Source of the DNA: Antribacter gilvus
Lineage (GTDB): Bacteria > Actinomycetota > Actinomycetes > Actinomycetales > Cellulomonadaceae
DNA length: 64,000 bases
Assembly (NCBI RefSeq): GCF_003946865.1
Contig: NZ_QXTH01000003.1
Location: 124,001 to 188,000, forward strand
Direction: 5' to 3'
A program made the position numbers and the translations under genes. Under the pieces are notes generated by a model. It was not told where the DNA came from. It searched no databases and worked only from the letters and a program-made list of their open reading frames with translations. Of the stretch, positions 8,100 through 15,690 are shown piece by piece; position 1 is the first letter of the stretch; each line of letters starts with the position of its first letter.

Positions 8100-8666
8100 T
8101 CAGCCCGCGGCCTTGGCCGCTGCCTTCTTCGCCTTCTTGAAGTCGCGGACCTTCTGCAGGGTCTCGGGGCTGGTCACGTCGGCGACGGAGCGGTAGCCCT
8201 CGAGGGCGTAGTCGCCCGCGACCTTCTCCCACCCGTCGGGCCGGACGCCGAGCTGCTTCGCGACCAGGGCGACGAAGATCTTCGCCTTCTGCTCGCCGAA
8301 GCCGGGCAGCGCCTTGACGCGCTTCAGGAGGTCGGCCCCGGACGTGGCCTCGGTCCAGATGCGGGAGGCGTCGCCGTCGTACTCGTCGACGACGACCCGG
8401 GCGAGCTCCTGCAGGCGGGCGGCCATGGCGCGGCCGTAGCGGTGGATCGCCGGTGGTGTGGTGGCGAGGGCGACGAAATCCTCGGGGTCGGCGTCGGCGA
8501 TCGCCGCGGGGTCGAAGGTGCCGAAACGCTCGACGACCTTCCACGGCCCGCGGAACGCATGCTCCATCGGGTACTGCTGATCCAGCATCATCGCGGCGAG
8601 GACGGCGAACGGTTGCTCGTCGAGCACGGCGTCGGCCTCGGGGAGGCCGGTGATCTGAAACGACAT
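8100..8666 (-). CDS. Small HhH-GPD-type base-excision DNA repair protein
   Basis: 188 residues. The centre carries a helix-hairpin-helix with the GPD-type signature LPGFGEQKAKIF followed by VALVAKQLG, as in short actinobacterial HhH-GPD glycosylase-like proteins, and the length fits that group. An early MLDQQ(Y/F)PMEHAF segment is also typical. The C-terminus is Lys/Ala-rich, which could aid DNA contact. Substrate base is unknown. It is probably a DNA glycosylase-like repair factor. Upstream on the minus strand, CATGCT lies 6 nt before the ATG with no ribosome site, so the message may be leaderless. Confidence 0.75.
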   Translation of the reverse strand: MSFQITGLPEADAVLDEQPFAVLAAMMLDQQYPMEHAFRGPWKVVERFGTFDPAAIADADPEDFVALATTPPAIHRYGRAMAARLQELARVVVDEYDGDASRIWTEATSGADLLKRVKALPGFGEQKAKIFVALVAKQLGVRPDGWEKVAGDYALEGYRSVADVTSPETLQKVRDFKKAKKAAAKAAG

Positions 8667-8790
8667 CCTTGAAGCATGGCAGGAGCGAGCCGCGGCCGCG
8701 AGCGCCGGAATTCACCCCCGACGGCGCTGGAAGGGCATTGACGGGCCCCATACCCGGGAGGATCGTCAAAAGTGTCCTAAGGAGAACGCC

Positions 8791-9351
8791 ATGCGTCGTC
8801 TACTCATCACCTGGATGTCCGTCCTCTCGCTGCTCCTGGCCGGCGCCGTGCTCACGGCTCCTGCGGCCGCGGCCCATCCGTACTGCGGGCAGGTGTGGGG
8901 CTCGACCGCCCGCGGCGTGCCGGGTATGTCCGCGGGCCAGCTCACCGACGTTCGCGCCGGACGCCACGCCTGCTTCGACCGGCTCGTGCTGGACGTCAAC
9001 GCGCCGCTCACGGGTTGGTCGGTGCGCTACGTCTCCCAGGTCACCAGCGACGGCTCCGGATTCGTCGTACCGGTCAACGGCGGGGCGCGACTGGAGGTCG
9101 TCGCGCGGGTCGGCGTCGTCCCGACCGACTCGTTCTTCACCGGCTCGGGTGCGCTGGTCGACACCAGGGGATACAGCACGTTCCGGCACGTCGCCTGGGC
9201 CGGCAGCTTCGAGGGTGTGACGACGGTCGGGCTCGGCGTGCGGGCGAGGCTGCCGTTCCGCGCGTTCGTCCTGGCCGGGCCGGGTTCGGGGTCCCGGCTC
9301 GTGGTCGACGTCGGGCACCAGTGGTGCGCGACGGGGCACACCGACTGCTGA
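8791..9351 (+). CDS. Secreted AMIN-like domain protein
   Basis: 186 residues. ATG 8791 has AAGGAG 6 nt upstream. Signal peptide about 1-27 (LLLAGAVLTAPAAAA). The rest resembles the actinobacterial AMIN-like domain: CFDRLVLDVNAPLTGWSVRYV, then DGSGF and a GGARLEVVARVG strand. Cysteines near 33, 61 and at the extreme C-terminus (WCATGHTDC) may form disulfides. AMIN domains usually bind cell-wall or surface polymers, but no catalytic domain is attached here, so its job is unknown. It stands alone between divergent and convergent neighbours. Confidence 0.7.
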   Translation: MRRLLITWMSVLSLLLAGAVLTAPAAAAHPYCGQVWGSTARGVPGMSAGQLTDVRAGRHACFDRLVLDVNAPLTGWSVRYVSQVTSDGSGFVVPVNGGARLEVVARVGVVPTDSFFTGSGALVDTRGYSTFRHVAWAGSFEGVTTVGLGVRARLPFRAFVLAGPGSGSRLVVDVGHQWCATGHTDC

Positions 9352-9375
9352 GCTGACGGAAGGCTGACGGGGGGC

Positions 9376-9786
9376 TCAGACCATCGGCGCGCGGTGCAGC
9401 CGTCCGGCCAGGAACTGCCCGATCCCGAGCCCCGTGGCGAGCATCCGGGGGGCCGGGGCGAGCAGGGCGCCCGCCTCGTCGGCGTCGAGCACGCGGACCC
9501 TGTCCACCTGGTACTCGTGGCCACCGCGCGTGAGCCGGAAGGACCCGGCCGCCCGCAGGTTCCGCACCCAGTCCGTGTCCTGGCCCCAGGGGAGCGGGGT
9601 CAGGACCAGCACCTCGTCGGCCGCCTCGTCGCGGGCGGCGAACGCCACCACCGGCGTGGCGTACTGCTTGCCGCTGCGCCGCCCCACGTGATGCACCGTC
9701 GCGAACGGCGGCGCCTTCGACGACGCCTTGAGGGCAACGGGGTTGAACGCTTTCGCGGCACGGGCGACGACCTCGGGAGCAGCCAT
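9376..9786 (-). CDS. F420-type (deazaflavin) nitroreductase-family protein
   Basis: 136 residues, matching Ddn-like deazaflavin-dependent nitroreductases in length and layout. It has an N-terminal helix, then FATVHHVGRRSGKQYATPVVAF (the conserved GRxSG...RxTP-like nucleotide strand), PLPWGQDTDWVRNLRAAG and a C-terminal half. Such proteins use reduced F420 to reduce nitro groups, quinones or enones. The physiological substrate is unknown. Its neighbour is an ABC importer of the putative F420-0 type, which fits a shared cofactor theme. CATGAT lies 6 nt upstream of the ATG with only G residues between, so the message may be leaderless. Confidence 0.78.
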   Translation of the reverse strand: MAAPEVVARAAKAFNPVALKASSKAPPFATVHHVGRRSGKQYATPVVAFAARDEAADEVLVLTPLPWGQDTDWVRNLRAAGSFRLTRGGHEYQVDRVRVLDADEAGALLAPAPRMLATGLGIGQFLAGRLHRAPMV

Positions 9787-9846
9787 CCCCCCATCATGCT
9801 CCGCGGGGCCGGGCTCGCCACCGGCGTCGGGCGGAGGCCGCCCCGC

Positions 9847-9912
9847 GTGATCGGTAGTTCGTAGCGTGATCGGCAGCTCGAACTGCCGATCAGGCTACGA
9901 ACTACCGATCAC
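9847..9912. terminator. Long compound hairpin at the end of the ABC importer operon
   Basis: Perfect 19-bp outer arms (9847-9865 and 9894-9912) enclose a second 10-bp stem (9867-9876 and 9883-9892) around a CTCGAA loop. The right arm includes the TGA of the ABC ATPase gene. Probably a terminator or mRNA-stabilising structure. The two nested stems share the core GTGATCGG, which suggests an internal duplication. Confidence 0.6.
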
Positions 9913-10781
9913 CCGGGGTCCCCGAACACCAGGACCGGCCGTCCCGTGCGCGGGTGCGTCAGCACGTCGCACCGCACCCCGTACACGGGCTCGATCACCT
10001 CGGGGACCAGCACCTCGCCGATCGGTCCCGCCGCCGACACCCGGCCGTCCGCCAGCAGCACCACGTGGTCGCACGTCGCGGCCGCGAGGTTGAGGTCGTG
10101 CAGCGCGGCGAGGACGGTGACGCCGTCGTCGGCGAGCCGGCGCAGCACCCGCATGGCGTGGAGCTGCGCGGCGATGTCGAGGTGGTTGGTCGGCTCGTCG
10201 AGGAGCAGGAGGCGCGGCTCCTGGGCGAGGGCCCGGGCCATGTGCACGCGCTGGCGCTCGCCGCCCGACAGCGTGGCCACCTCGCGGTCCGCCAGCCCGT
10301 CGGCGCCGGCGGTGCGGAGCGCGGCCCAGGCCGCCGTCCGGTCGGCGTCGGAGTCGCCCGCGAGGAGCGAGCGGTGCGGGATCCGGCCGAGCAGGACGGC
10401 GTCGAGCACGGTGACGGGCAGGTCGGTCGTCGCGTCCTGCTCCACGAGGGCGAGGGTCTGCGCCCGACGACGGCGCGGCAGCGCCCCCAGGTCGTCGCCC
10501 CCGAACTGGACGCCGCCCTCCTGACCGGGCGCTGCGCCCGACACCGCTGCCCCTGCCTGCTGCACCCCGGCGATGACCCGCAGGAGCGTCGACTTGCCCG
10601 ACCCGTTCGGGCCGAGCAGCCCCGTGACGGCCCCGGGCGGAGCGGTGCAGTCCACGCCGTCGAGGAGGAGGCGGCCGTCGACGGCCCACGACACGCGGGA
10701 GGCGTCGAGCCCGCCCGCCTGCGGGCCCTGGGTTGAAGCCCGGGGCGAGGTCGCCATGTCCCGGTGCGACGTCGTCGTCAT
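9909..10781 (-). CDS. ABC importer ATP-binding protein (FecE/BtuD type, putative F420-0 importer)
   Basis: 290 residues. The ATG at 10781 overlaps the upstream permease stop as ATGA. Walker A GPNGSGKST at about 57-65, Q-loop near 115, signature LSGGE at 171-175, Walker B LLLLDEP at 191-197 and the H-loop region AALHDLNLAAATC follow the order of type II importer ATPases for metal chelates and vitamin B12. It powers the permease encoded just upstream. The substrate is inferred from the binding protein, which resembles the annotated but unproven F420-0 ABC family. Iron-siderophore or corrinoid uptake remains possible. Confidence 0.85.
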   Translation of the reverse strand: MTTTSHRDMATSPRASTQGPQAGGLDASRVSWAVDGRLLLDGVDCTAPPGAVTGLLGPNGSGKSTLLRVIAGVQQAGAAVSGAAPGQEGGVQFGGDDLGALPRRRRAQTLALVEQDATTDLPVTVLDAVLLGRIPHRSLLAGDSDADRTAAWAALRTAGADGLADREVATLSGGERQRVHMARALAQEPRLLLLDEPTNHLDIAAQLHAMRVLRRLADDGVTVLAALHDLNLAAATCDHVVLLADGRVSAAGPIGEVLVPEVIEPVYGVRCDVLTHPRTGRPVLVFGDPG

Positions 10782-11812
10782 GCCCTCCCTCTCCCTCGCC
10801 ACAGCAGCAGCGCGAACACCGGCGCGCCCACGGCGGCCGTGACGATCCCGACGGGCAGCTCGCGCGGCTCGAACACCGTGCGGGCCAGCGTGTCGGCCCA
10901 GACGAGGAACGAGGCGCCGAGCAGCGCCGACAACGGGAGCAGGAGGCGGTGCCGTGCTCCGGTGAGCATCCGCACGGCGTGCGGCAGGATCAGCCCCACG
11001 AACCCGATGGACCCGCTCTGCGACACGAGCGTTCCGGTGAGCAGGGCCACCCCGACGAGCAGCACCCATCGCACCCGGTTCACCGGCAGCCCCAGGGCGG
11101 CCGCGGACGTGTCGCCGAAGGTGAACGCGTCGAGCACCGACCCGGACAGGGAGAGCGCCGTCCCCAGCACCAGCACGGCCACCCCGGTGATCGCCACGGA
11201 GGTCCAGGTCGCCGACGCGACGGACCCCATGAGCCACGACAGCACCTCGCGGAACGCATCCCCCTTTGCCGACCAGAAGATCACGAACGACACGGCAGCC
11301 GCGCAGAGCTGGCTCACCGCGAGACCCGCCAGCACCGTGCGGGTGGGCGTGATCACGCCGAGGGACCCGGCGAGCCCCAGGGCGGCGACCAGCGCGAGCA
11401 CCGCCCCGGCGAACGCCGCGACCGGCAGCAGCAGCGGGATGCCGACGAGCAGCACGAGGACCGCCCCGAGCGACGCGCCGGAGGAGAGCCCCAGGAGGTA
11501 CGGGTCGGCCAGCGGGTTGCGGGTCAGCGACTGCATCACCACGCCGCACACCGCGAGACCGCCCCCCACGGCCGCCGCGGTGAGGATCCGGGGGAGGCGG
11601 AGCTGCCACACCATGCCGTCGCGGATGCGCGACAGCGGTTCGAGGTCCAGCAGCCCGCCCAGCCCGAGGTGCCCGGCGATCGACCGCCACACCTCGGACA
11701 CGGCGAGGTCGGCCGGGCCGATCGTCACGGAGACCAGCACCGTCACGACCAGCGCCACCGCCGACACGCACAGCCACGCGACGCCCCGCACCCCCGTCCC
11801 CGTCCTGTTCAC
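10778..11812 (-). CDS. ABC importer permease, FecCD family
   Basis: 344 residues. The GTG at 11812 overlaps the binding-protein stop as GTGA, which favours it over longer frames. About nine to ten hydrophobic helices are visible. Family landmarks include LPRILTAAAVGGGLAVCGVVMQ near the N-terminus, NPLADPYLLGLSSGASLGA, and the coupling-helix region near GLPVNR. Near the end is GFVGLILPHAVRM, the usual GFVGLxxPH motif. Forms a homodimeric channel with the ATPase. All three genes are chained by 4-bp overlaps, so stoichiometric expression is likely. Confidence 0.85.
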   Translation of the reverse strand: MNRTGTGVRGVAWLCVSAVALVVTVLVSVTIGPADLAVSEVWRSIAGHLGLGGLLDLEPLSRIRDGMVWQLRLPRILTAAAVGGGLAVCGVVMQSLTRNPLADPYLLGLSSGASLGAVLVLLVGIPLLLPVAAFAGAVLALVAALGLAGSLGVITPTRTVLAGLAVSQLCAAAVSFVIFWSAKGDAFREVLSWLMGSVASATWTSVAITGVAVLVLGTALSLSGSVLDAFTFGDTSAAALGLPVNRVRWVLLVGVALLTGTLVSQSGSIGFVGLILPHAVRMLTGARHRLLLPLSALLGASFLVWADTLARTVFEPRELPVGIVTAAVGAPVFALLLWRGRGRA

Positions 11813-12846
11813 AGGCCGAGCGCCTCCAGCTGCGCAGCCAGGTCCACGACCGCGTCGACGTTGCGGACGCCCGCCTCGGAGGCCGGGAACGGCAGCACGA
11901 GGTAGCGGCCCTCGCGGACGGCTGTCATCTCGGCGGTTGCCGGGTTGCCCTCGAGCCGCTCGATCTTGGAGTCGGCGGTGTTCCACGCGGCGTCGACCAG
12001 CACGATGACGTCCGGGTCGGCCTCGACGGCCTTCTCCCACGAGTAGGAGGTCCAGGTGTCGTGCACGTCGGCGGCGACGTTCTCCAGGCCCACCGCGTCG
12101 AGGATCATCTGCGGCGCACCGATCCCGGCGCCCACGTACGGGTTGTCCGTGCCGGACGAGTACCAGAGGGCGGTGAGCCCGCGCTCGTCGGGCGTGACGG
12201 CCTCGAGCGTGGCGCGCTGCTCGGCGATCAGGTCCTCGGCAGCGTCCGCCGCGTCGAAGATGGCGCCCACCTGGCCGATCTCGGAGAACACGTCCGCGAA
12301 CGACAGCGGGTCGGGCATGTACCCAGGCTCCTTGCACGCGGCCGGGGAGACGAAGGTGGCCACGCCCAGGCCCGCGAGCGTCTCGCGGTCTCCGGCCGTC
12401 TCGGCCGTGAGGTTCGACTCCCAGCCCGCGTAGACGAGGTCGGGCTCGAGCTCGAGGACCGCCTCGGCCCCGGGGGCCTCGTCCGACAGCGGCTCCGCCA
12501 CCGCCGGGGCCTCCGCCGCCGCGTCGGCGAGCGACTCGGGCACCGGCCCGTCGAGGAACGCCGACGCCACGATGCGGTCACCCAGCCCGAGCGCGAGCAG
12601 CATCTCGGTCGTGGACGACTTGATCGTCACCACCCGCTCGGGCGCCTTCTCGAACGTGGTCTGGAAGCCGCAGCTGTCCACGGTCAGGGGATACCCCGTG
12701 GCCGACGCCGGAGCGGTCGCCTCCCCGGTGGTCTCACCGGCGGCACCGGTCGAGCAGGCGGCCAGGCCGGCGACGAGCGCACCGGCCCCCGCGACGGCGA
12801 GGGCGCGACGGAGCGCGTGGTCGGAACGATACGAAGGACGAAGCAC
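11809..12846 (-). CDS. Substrate-binding lipoprotein, putative F420-0 ABC importer type
   Basis: 345 residues. The GTG at 12846 is preceded by AGGAGCT. Longer frames add a Pro/Ala-rich run with no signal. Lipobox LAAC places the lipidated cysteine at residue 31. The mature part is a type III helical-backbone binding protein: RVVTIKSSTTEMLLALGLGDRIV, EPDLVYAGWESNL, ALWYSSGTDNPYVGAGIG, DPDVIVLVDAAWNT and RYLVLPFPASEAGVRNVDAV. These strings recall the family annotated as putative F420-0 ABC substrate-binding proteins, found in actinobacteria beside F420 genes. Ligand identity for that family is a prediction. Cobalamin and siderophore binders have a similar fold. Confidence 0.8.
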   Translation of the reverse strand: MLRPSYRSDHALRRALAVAGAGALVAGLAACSTGAAGETTGEATAPASATGYPLTVDSCGFQTTFEKAPERVVTIKSSTTEMLLALGLGDRIVASAFLDGPVPESLADAAAEAPAVAEPLSDEAPGAEAVLELEPDLVYAGWESNLTAETAGDRETLAGLGVATFVSPAACKEPGYMPDPLSFADVFSEIGQVGAIFDAADAAEDLIAEQRATLEAVTPDERGLTALWYSSGTDNPYVGAGIGAPQMILDAVGLENVAADVHDTWTSYSWEKAVEADPDVIVLVDAAWNTADSKIERLEGNPATAEMTAVREGRYLVLPFPASEAGVRNVDAVVDLAAQLEALGL

Positions 12847-12997
12847 GAAGAGCTCCTGGGGATCGGGTGCGCCCACGGCAGCACGTGGCCGTGCGGGCGC
12901 GTTCAGGTGATGTGACGCGTCAGCTCGCGTCGCAGGACCCGCGGCCCCAAGACAGAGGCCGCCCCGACGAGCCATCCAGGGGCTCGCGATCCGCCCA

Positions 12998-13013
12998 GAA
13001 CGATACAGCGTTC
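12998..13013. promoter_or_regulatory. Palindrome in the divergent ABC importer / SDR interval
   Basis: GAACG and CGTTC flank six bases in the 241-bp gap between the two divergent start codons. It could be an operator for either gene. No cobalamin or other riboswitch was recognised in this interval. Confidence 0.3.
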
Positions 13014-13087
13014 GGCAGACCCCCGACCAGGGCCGTCACGGGATAACCTCGCCGGAGCAGACGTCGCACCGCACGAGAGGCACCACC

Positions 13088-13873
13088 ATGACCAACAGCA
13101 CCGAGCACGCTGAGGCGACCCCCGCACCGGCGAGGAGGCGTGCCCTGGTGACCGGGGCGTCGTCGGGCATCGGGGCGGCGACCGTACGCCGGCTGCGCGC
13201 CGACGGCTGGGACGTCGTGGCCGCCGCCCGCCGCAAGGAGCGCCTCGACGCGCTCGCGGAGGAGACCGGGGCGGAGGCGTTCCCGGTCGACGTGACCGAC
13301 GCCGCCCAGGTCGCCGCCCTCGCCGAGCACCTCGCCGCGACCGGCGGCCTCGACGCCGTGGTCAACAACGCGGGCGGAGCGTTCGGGCTCGACCCGGTGG
13401 AGTCGTCCAGCATCGACGAGTGGCGCGAGATGTACGAGCTCAACGTGCTCGGCACCCTCCGCGTGACCCAGGCGGTGCTGCCGCTCGTCCGGGCCGCGGA
13501 GGGCGACATCGTCTTCGTGACGTCCACGGCGGCGCACGGCGCCTACGAGGGCGGTGCCGGGTACACCGCGGCGAAGCACGCCGAGCGGATGCTGTCGACG
13601 ACCCTGCGCTGGGAGATCGTGGGCGAGCCCGTGCGCGTCATCGAGGTGGCGCCCGGTGCCGTCGCGACCGAGGAGTTCTCGCTCGTGCGGTTCGGCGGCG
13701 ACGCGGAGCGCGCGTCCAAGGTCTACGACGGCTACCAGCCGCTCGTCGCCGAGGACATCGCCGGGACCATCGCCTGGACCCTGGCCCAGCCGCCGCACGT
13801 CAACGTCGACCTCGTCGTGGTGCGCCCCCGCGCCCAGGCGCACAACACGAAGACGGCGCGCACCGGCGTCTGA
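13088..13873 (+). CDS. Short-chain dehydrogenase/reductase (YdfG-like)
   Basis: 261 residues, a classical SDR. Cofactor loop TGASSGIG at about 22-29 is followed by AARRKERL, which favours NADP(H). NNAG lies near 98, catalytic Ser in VTSTAAHG and the YTAAK active-site pair near 158. The C-terminal segment DIAGTIAWTLAQPPHVNVDLVVVRP is typical of YdfG-type serine/3-hydroxy-acid dehydrogenases, so an NADP-dependent alcohol oxidation is likely. GAGAGG precedes the ATG and a possible -10 TAACCT lies at 13044-13049. Not obviously linked to the divergent importer. Confidence 0.85.
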   Translation: MTNSTEHAEATPAPARRRALVTGASSGIGAATVRRLRADGWDVVAAARRKERLDALAEETGAEAFPVDVTDAAQVAALAEHLAATGGLDAVVNNAGGAFGLDPVESSSIDEWREMYELNVLGTLRVTQAVLPLVRAAEGDIVFVTSTAAHGAYEGGAGYTAAKHAERMLSTTLRWEIVGEPVRVIEVAPGAVATEEFSLVRFGGDAERASKVYDGYQPLVAEDIAGTIAWTLAQPPHVNVDLVVVRPRAQAHNTKTARTGV

Positions 13874-13936
13874 CGATCACCTGACGAGGGCGCCCCCGGC
13901 GTAGGCGCCGACGTCCCGGAGTGGGACCCTGGCTGA

Positions 13937-15556
13937 GTGAAGCAGCTTCCCTGGTGGGCGGTCCTCGCAGGCGTCGTGACGGCGGGCGCCGGCCTCGCCG
14001 TCGCCGAGCTCGTCGCCGCGGTCATGGCGCAGGGCTCCAGCCCCCTGTTCGCGGCGGGCGCCGCCGTGATCGACGGCGTACCGGGCTGGCTCAAGGACCT
14101 CGCGATCGCCTGGTTCGGCACCGCCGACAAGGCGGTGCTCCTCGGGACCATGGGCGTCGTCCTCGCGGCGGGAGCGGCGCTCGCGGGCGTCCTCGAGCTC
14201 CGTCGCCCGCCCCTCGGCGCTGGTCTCGTCGTGGTCGTGGGTCTCGTCGCCGCGGTGGTCGCGGCGCTGCGCCCCGGGGCCACGGTCCTGTGGGCAGTCC
14301 CGAGCCTCCTGGGGGCGGCGGTCGCCGCGGCTCTGCTGCGCGCGGCGTCGGCGAGGCTGCGCGACTGGGTGGGCGAGGCGCCGTCGGGCACGAGCGGCAC
14401 GACGCCGGACCCCCGCCCGGGTGCACCGGCTCGCCCGGGAGCGGCGCTGGACCGGCGGCGGTTCCTCATGGTGACGGGGCTGTCGGCCGCGGCGGCGGTC
14501 GTGGCGCTGGGCGCCTCGCGAGCGGTGTCGATCGCGGCGCGCACCGTGGACGCCGTGCGCGGGACGCTGCGCCTGCCCGTCCCGGCGACCTCCGCGCCAC
14601 CGGTCCCGGTGACGGCCGACCTCGCGTCGGCGGCCACGTCCGGAGCCGTCGACCTGGAGCCCGCCGCGCTCGACGGCCTCGCCCCCTACGTGACGCCCAA
14701 CGCCGAGTTCTACCGGATCGACACGGCCCTGCGCGTGCCGCAGGTGGACCCGGCGGAGTGGTCGCTGACCGTGACGGGCCTCGTGGACGCACCCTTCACC
14801 CTCACCTGGGACGAGCTGCTCGCCCTGCCGCTCGAGGAGCACCACGTCACCCTGGCGTGCGTGTCGAACGAGGTCGGCGGGAACCTCATCGGCAACGCCC
14901 TGTGGCTCGGTTATCCGGTGCGCGAGCTGCTGGCGCGGGCCCGGCCGCAGGCCGGTGCCGACATGGTGCTGTCCCGGTCCGTCGACGGCTTCACGGCGGG
15001 CACGCCGATCGGGACGCTCACGGACCCGGACCGGGCCTCGCTCCTGGCGGTGGGCATGAACGGCGAGCCGCTGCCCGTGGACCACGGTTTCCCCGCGCGG
15101 CTCGTGGTGCCCGGGCTGTTCGGGTACGTGTCCGCGACGAAGTGGGTCACCGAGCTGCGTGTCACCCGCTTCGCCGTCGACCAGGGCTACTGGACCCCGC
15201 GTGGCTGGTCGGCGCTGGGGCCGGTGAAGCTGCAGTCGCGGATCGACGTGCCGCGCCCGGGCGGCGTGGCGCGCGACGGCGTGGTGGCGGGCGTCGCCTG
15301 GGCGCAGCACATCGGGATCTCCGCGGTAGAGGTGCGGGTCGACGACGGGCCGTGGCGCCCGGCCGAGCTCGCCGCGACGGTGGGCCCGGACACCTGGCGC
15401 CAGTGGTGGGTGGCGCTCGACGACGTCGGTGCCGGTGACCACGTGGTGCAGGTGCGCGCCATCGACCCCGACGGCCGCGTCCAGACGGCCCACGAGGCAC
15501 CCCCCGCTCCGGACGGCGCGTCGGGGCACCACACGGTGACGATCACGATCGCCTGA
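13937..15556 (+). CDS. Membrane-anchored molybdopterin-dependent oxidoreductase (sulfite-oxidase family)
   Basis: 539 residues. Four hydrophobic helices fill about 1-135, then comes a linker and a second hydrophobic segment at 175-195 (RRRFLMVTGLSAAAAVV, Tat-like). From about 235 is the sulfite-oxidase molybdopterin domain: YVTPNAEFYRID, WSLTVTG, then LACVSNEVGG with C308 as the probable molybdenum ligand, and GMNGEPLPVDHGFPARLVVPG. The C-terminus carries the dimerisation domain. The redox partner is unknown and may be a heme protein. GTG 13937 follows GACCCT by 6 nt with no ribosome site, suggesting a leaderless message. The physiological substrate is not evident. Confidence 0.85.
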   Translation: MKQLPWWAVLAGVVTAGAGLAVAELVAAVMAQGSSPLFAAGAAVIDGVPGWLKDLAIAWFGTADKAVLLGTMGVVLAAGAALAGVLELRRPPLGAGLVVVVGLVAAVVAALRPGATVLWAVPSLLGAAVAAALLRAASARLRDWVGEAPSGTSGTTPDPRPGAPARPGAALDRRRFLMVTGLSAAAAVVALGASRAVSIAARTVDAVRGTLRLPVPATSAPPVPVTADLASAATSGAVDLEPAALDGLAPYVTPNAEFYRIDTALRVPQVDPAEWSLTVTGLVDAPFTLTWDELLALPLEEHHVTLACVSNEVGGNLIGNALWLGYPVRELLARARPQAGADMVLSRSVDGFTAGTPIGTLTDPDRASLLAVGMNGEPLPVDHGFPARLVVPGLFGYVSATKWVTELRVTRFAVDQGYWTPRGWSALGPVKLQSRIDVPRPGGVARDGVVAGVAWAQHIGISAVEVRVDDGPWRPAELAATVGPDTWRQWWVALDDVGAGDHVVQVRAIDPDGRVQTAHEAPPAPDGASGHHTVTITIA

Positions 15557-15562
15557 CGGCGA

Positions 15563-15593
15563 TTGACCTCGACCGCTGTTGAGGTTCTAACGT
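15563..15593 (+). promoter_or_regulatory. MerR/SoxR-type promoter for the MFS gene
   Basis: TTGACC at 15563-15568 and TAACGT at 15588-15593 are 19 bp apart. The spacer region holds the palindrome ACCTCGAC-CGCT-GTTGAGGT (7 of 8 arm positions match). Overlong spacers with a CCTCxA...TxGAGG dyad are the hallmark of promoters activated by MerR-family proteins, which untwist the DNA. No merR-like gene is in the window. Confidence 0.55.
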
Positions 15594-15690
15594 CGTGGGG
15601 AGGCGCCCGGCGGCGCGGCGGCGATGAGTTCCGGACGGCCGCGTCGTCGTACCCGGTACAGGACGCACCACCCCGAACGGAGCCACCCCT

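Noticed and set aside
12847..13087. Cobalamin riboswitch in front of the FecCD-type importer
   Set aside because: The interval was read on the minus strand and no B12-box-like conserved core was recognisable. The binding protein also resembles the F420-0 group rather than BtuF.
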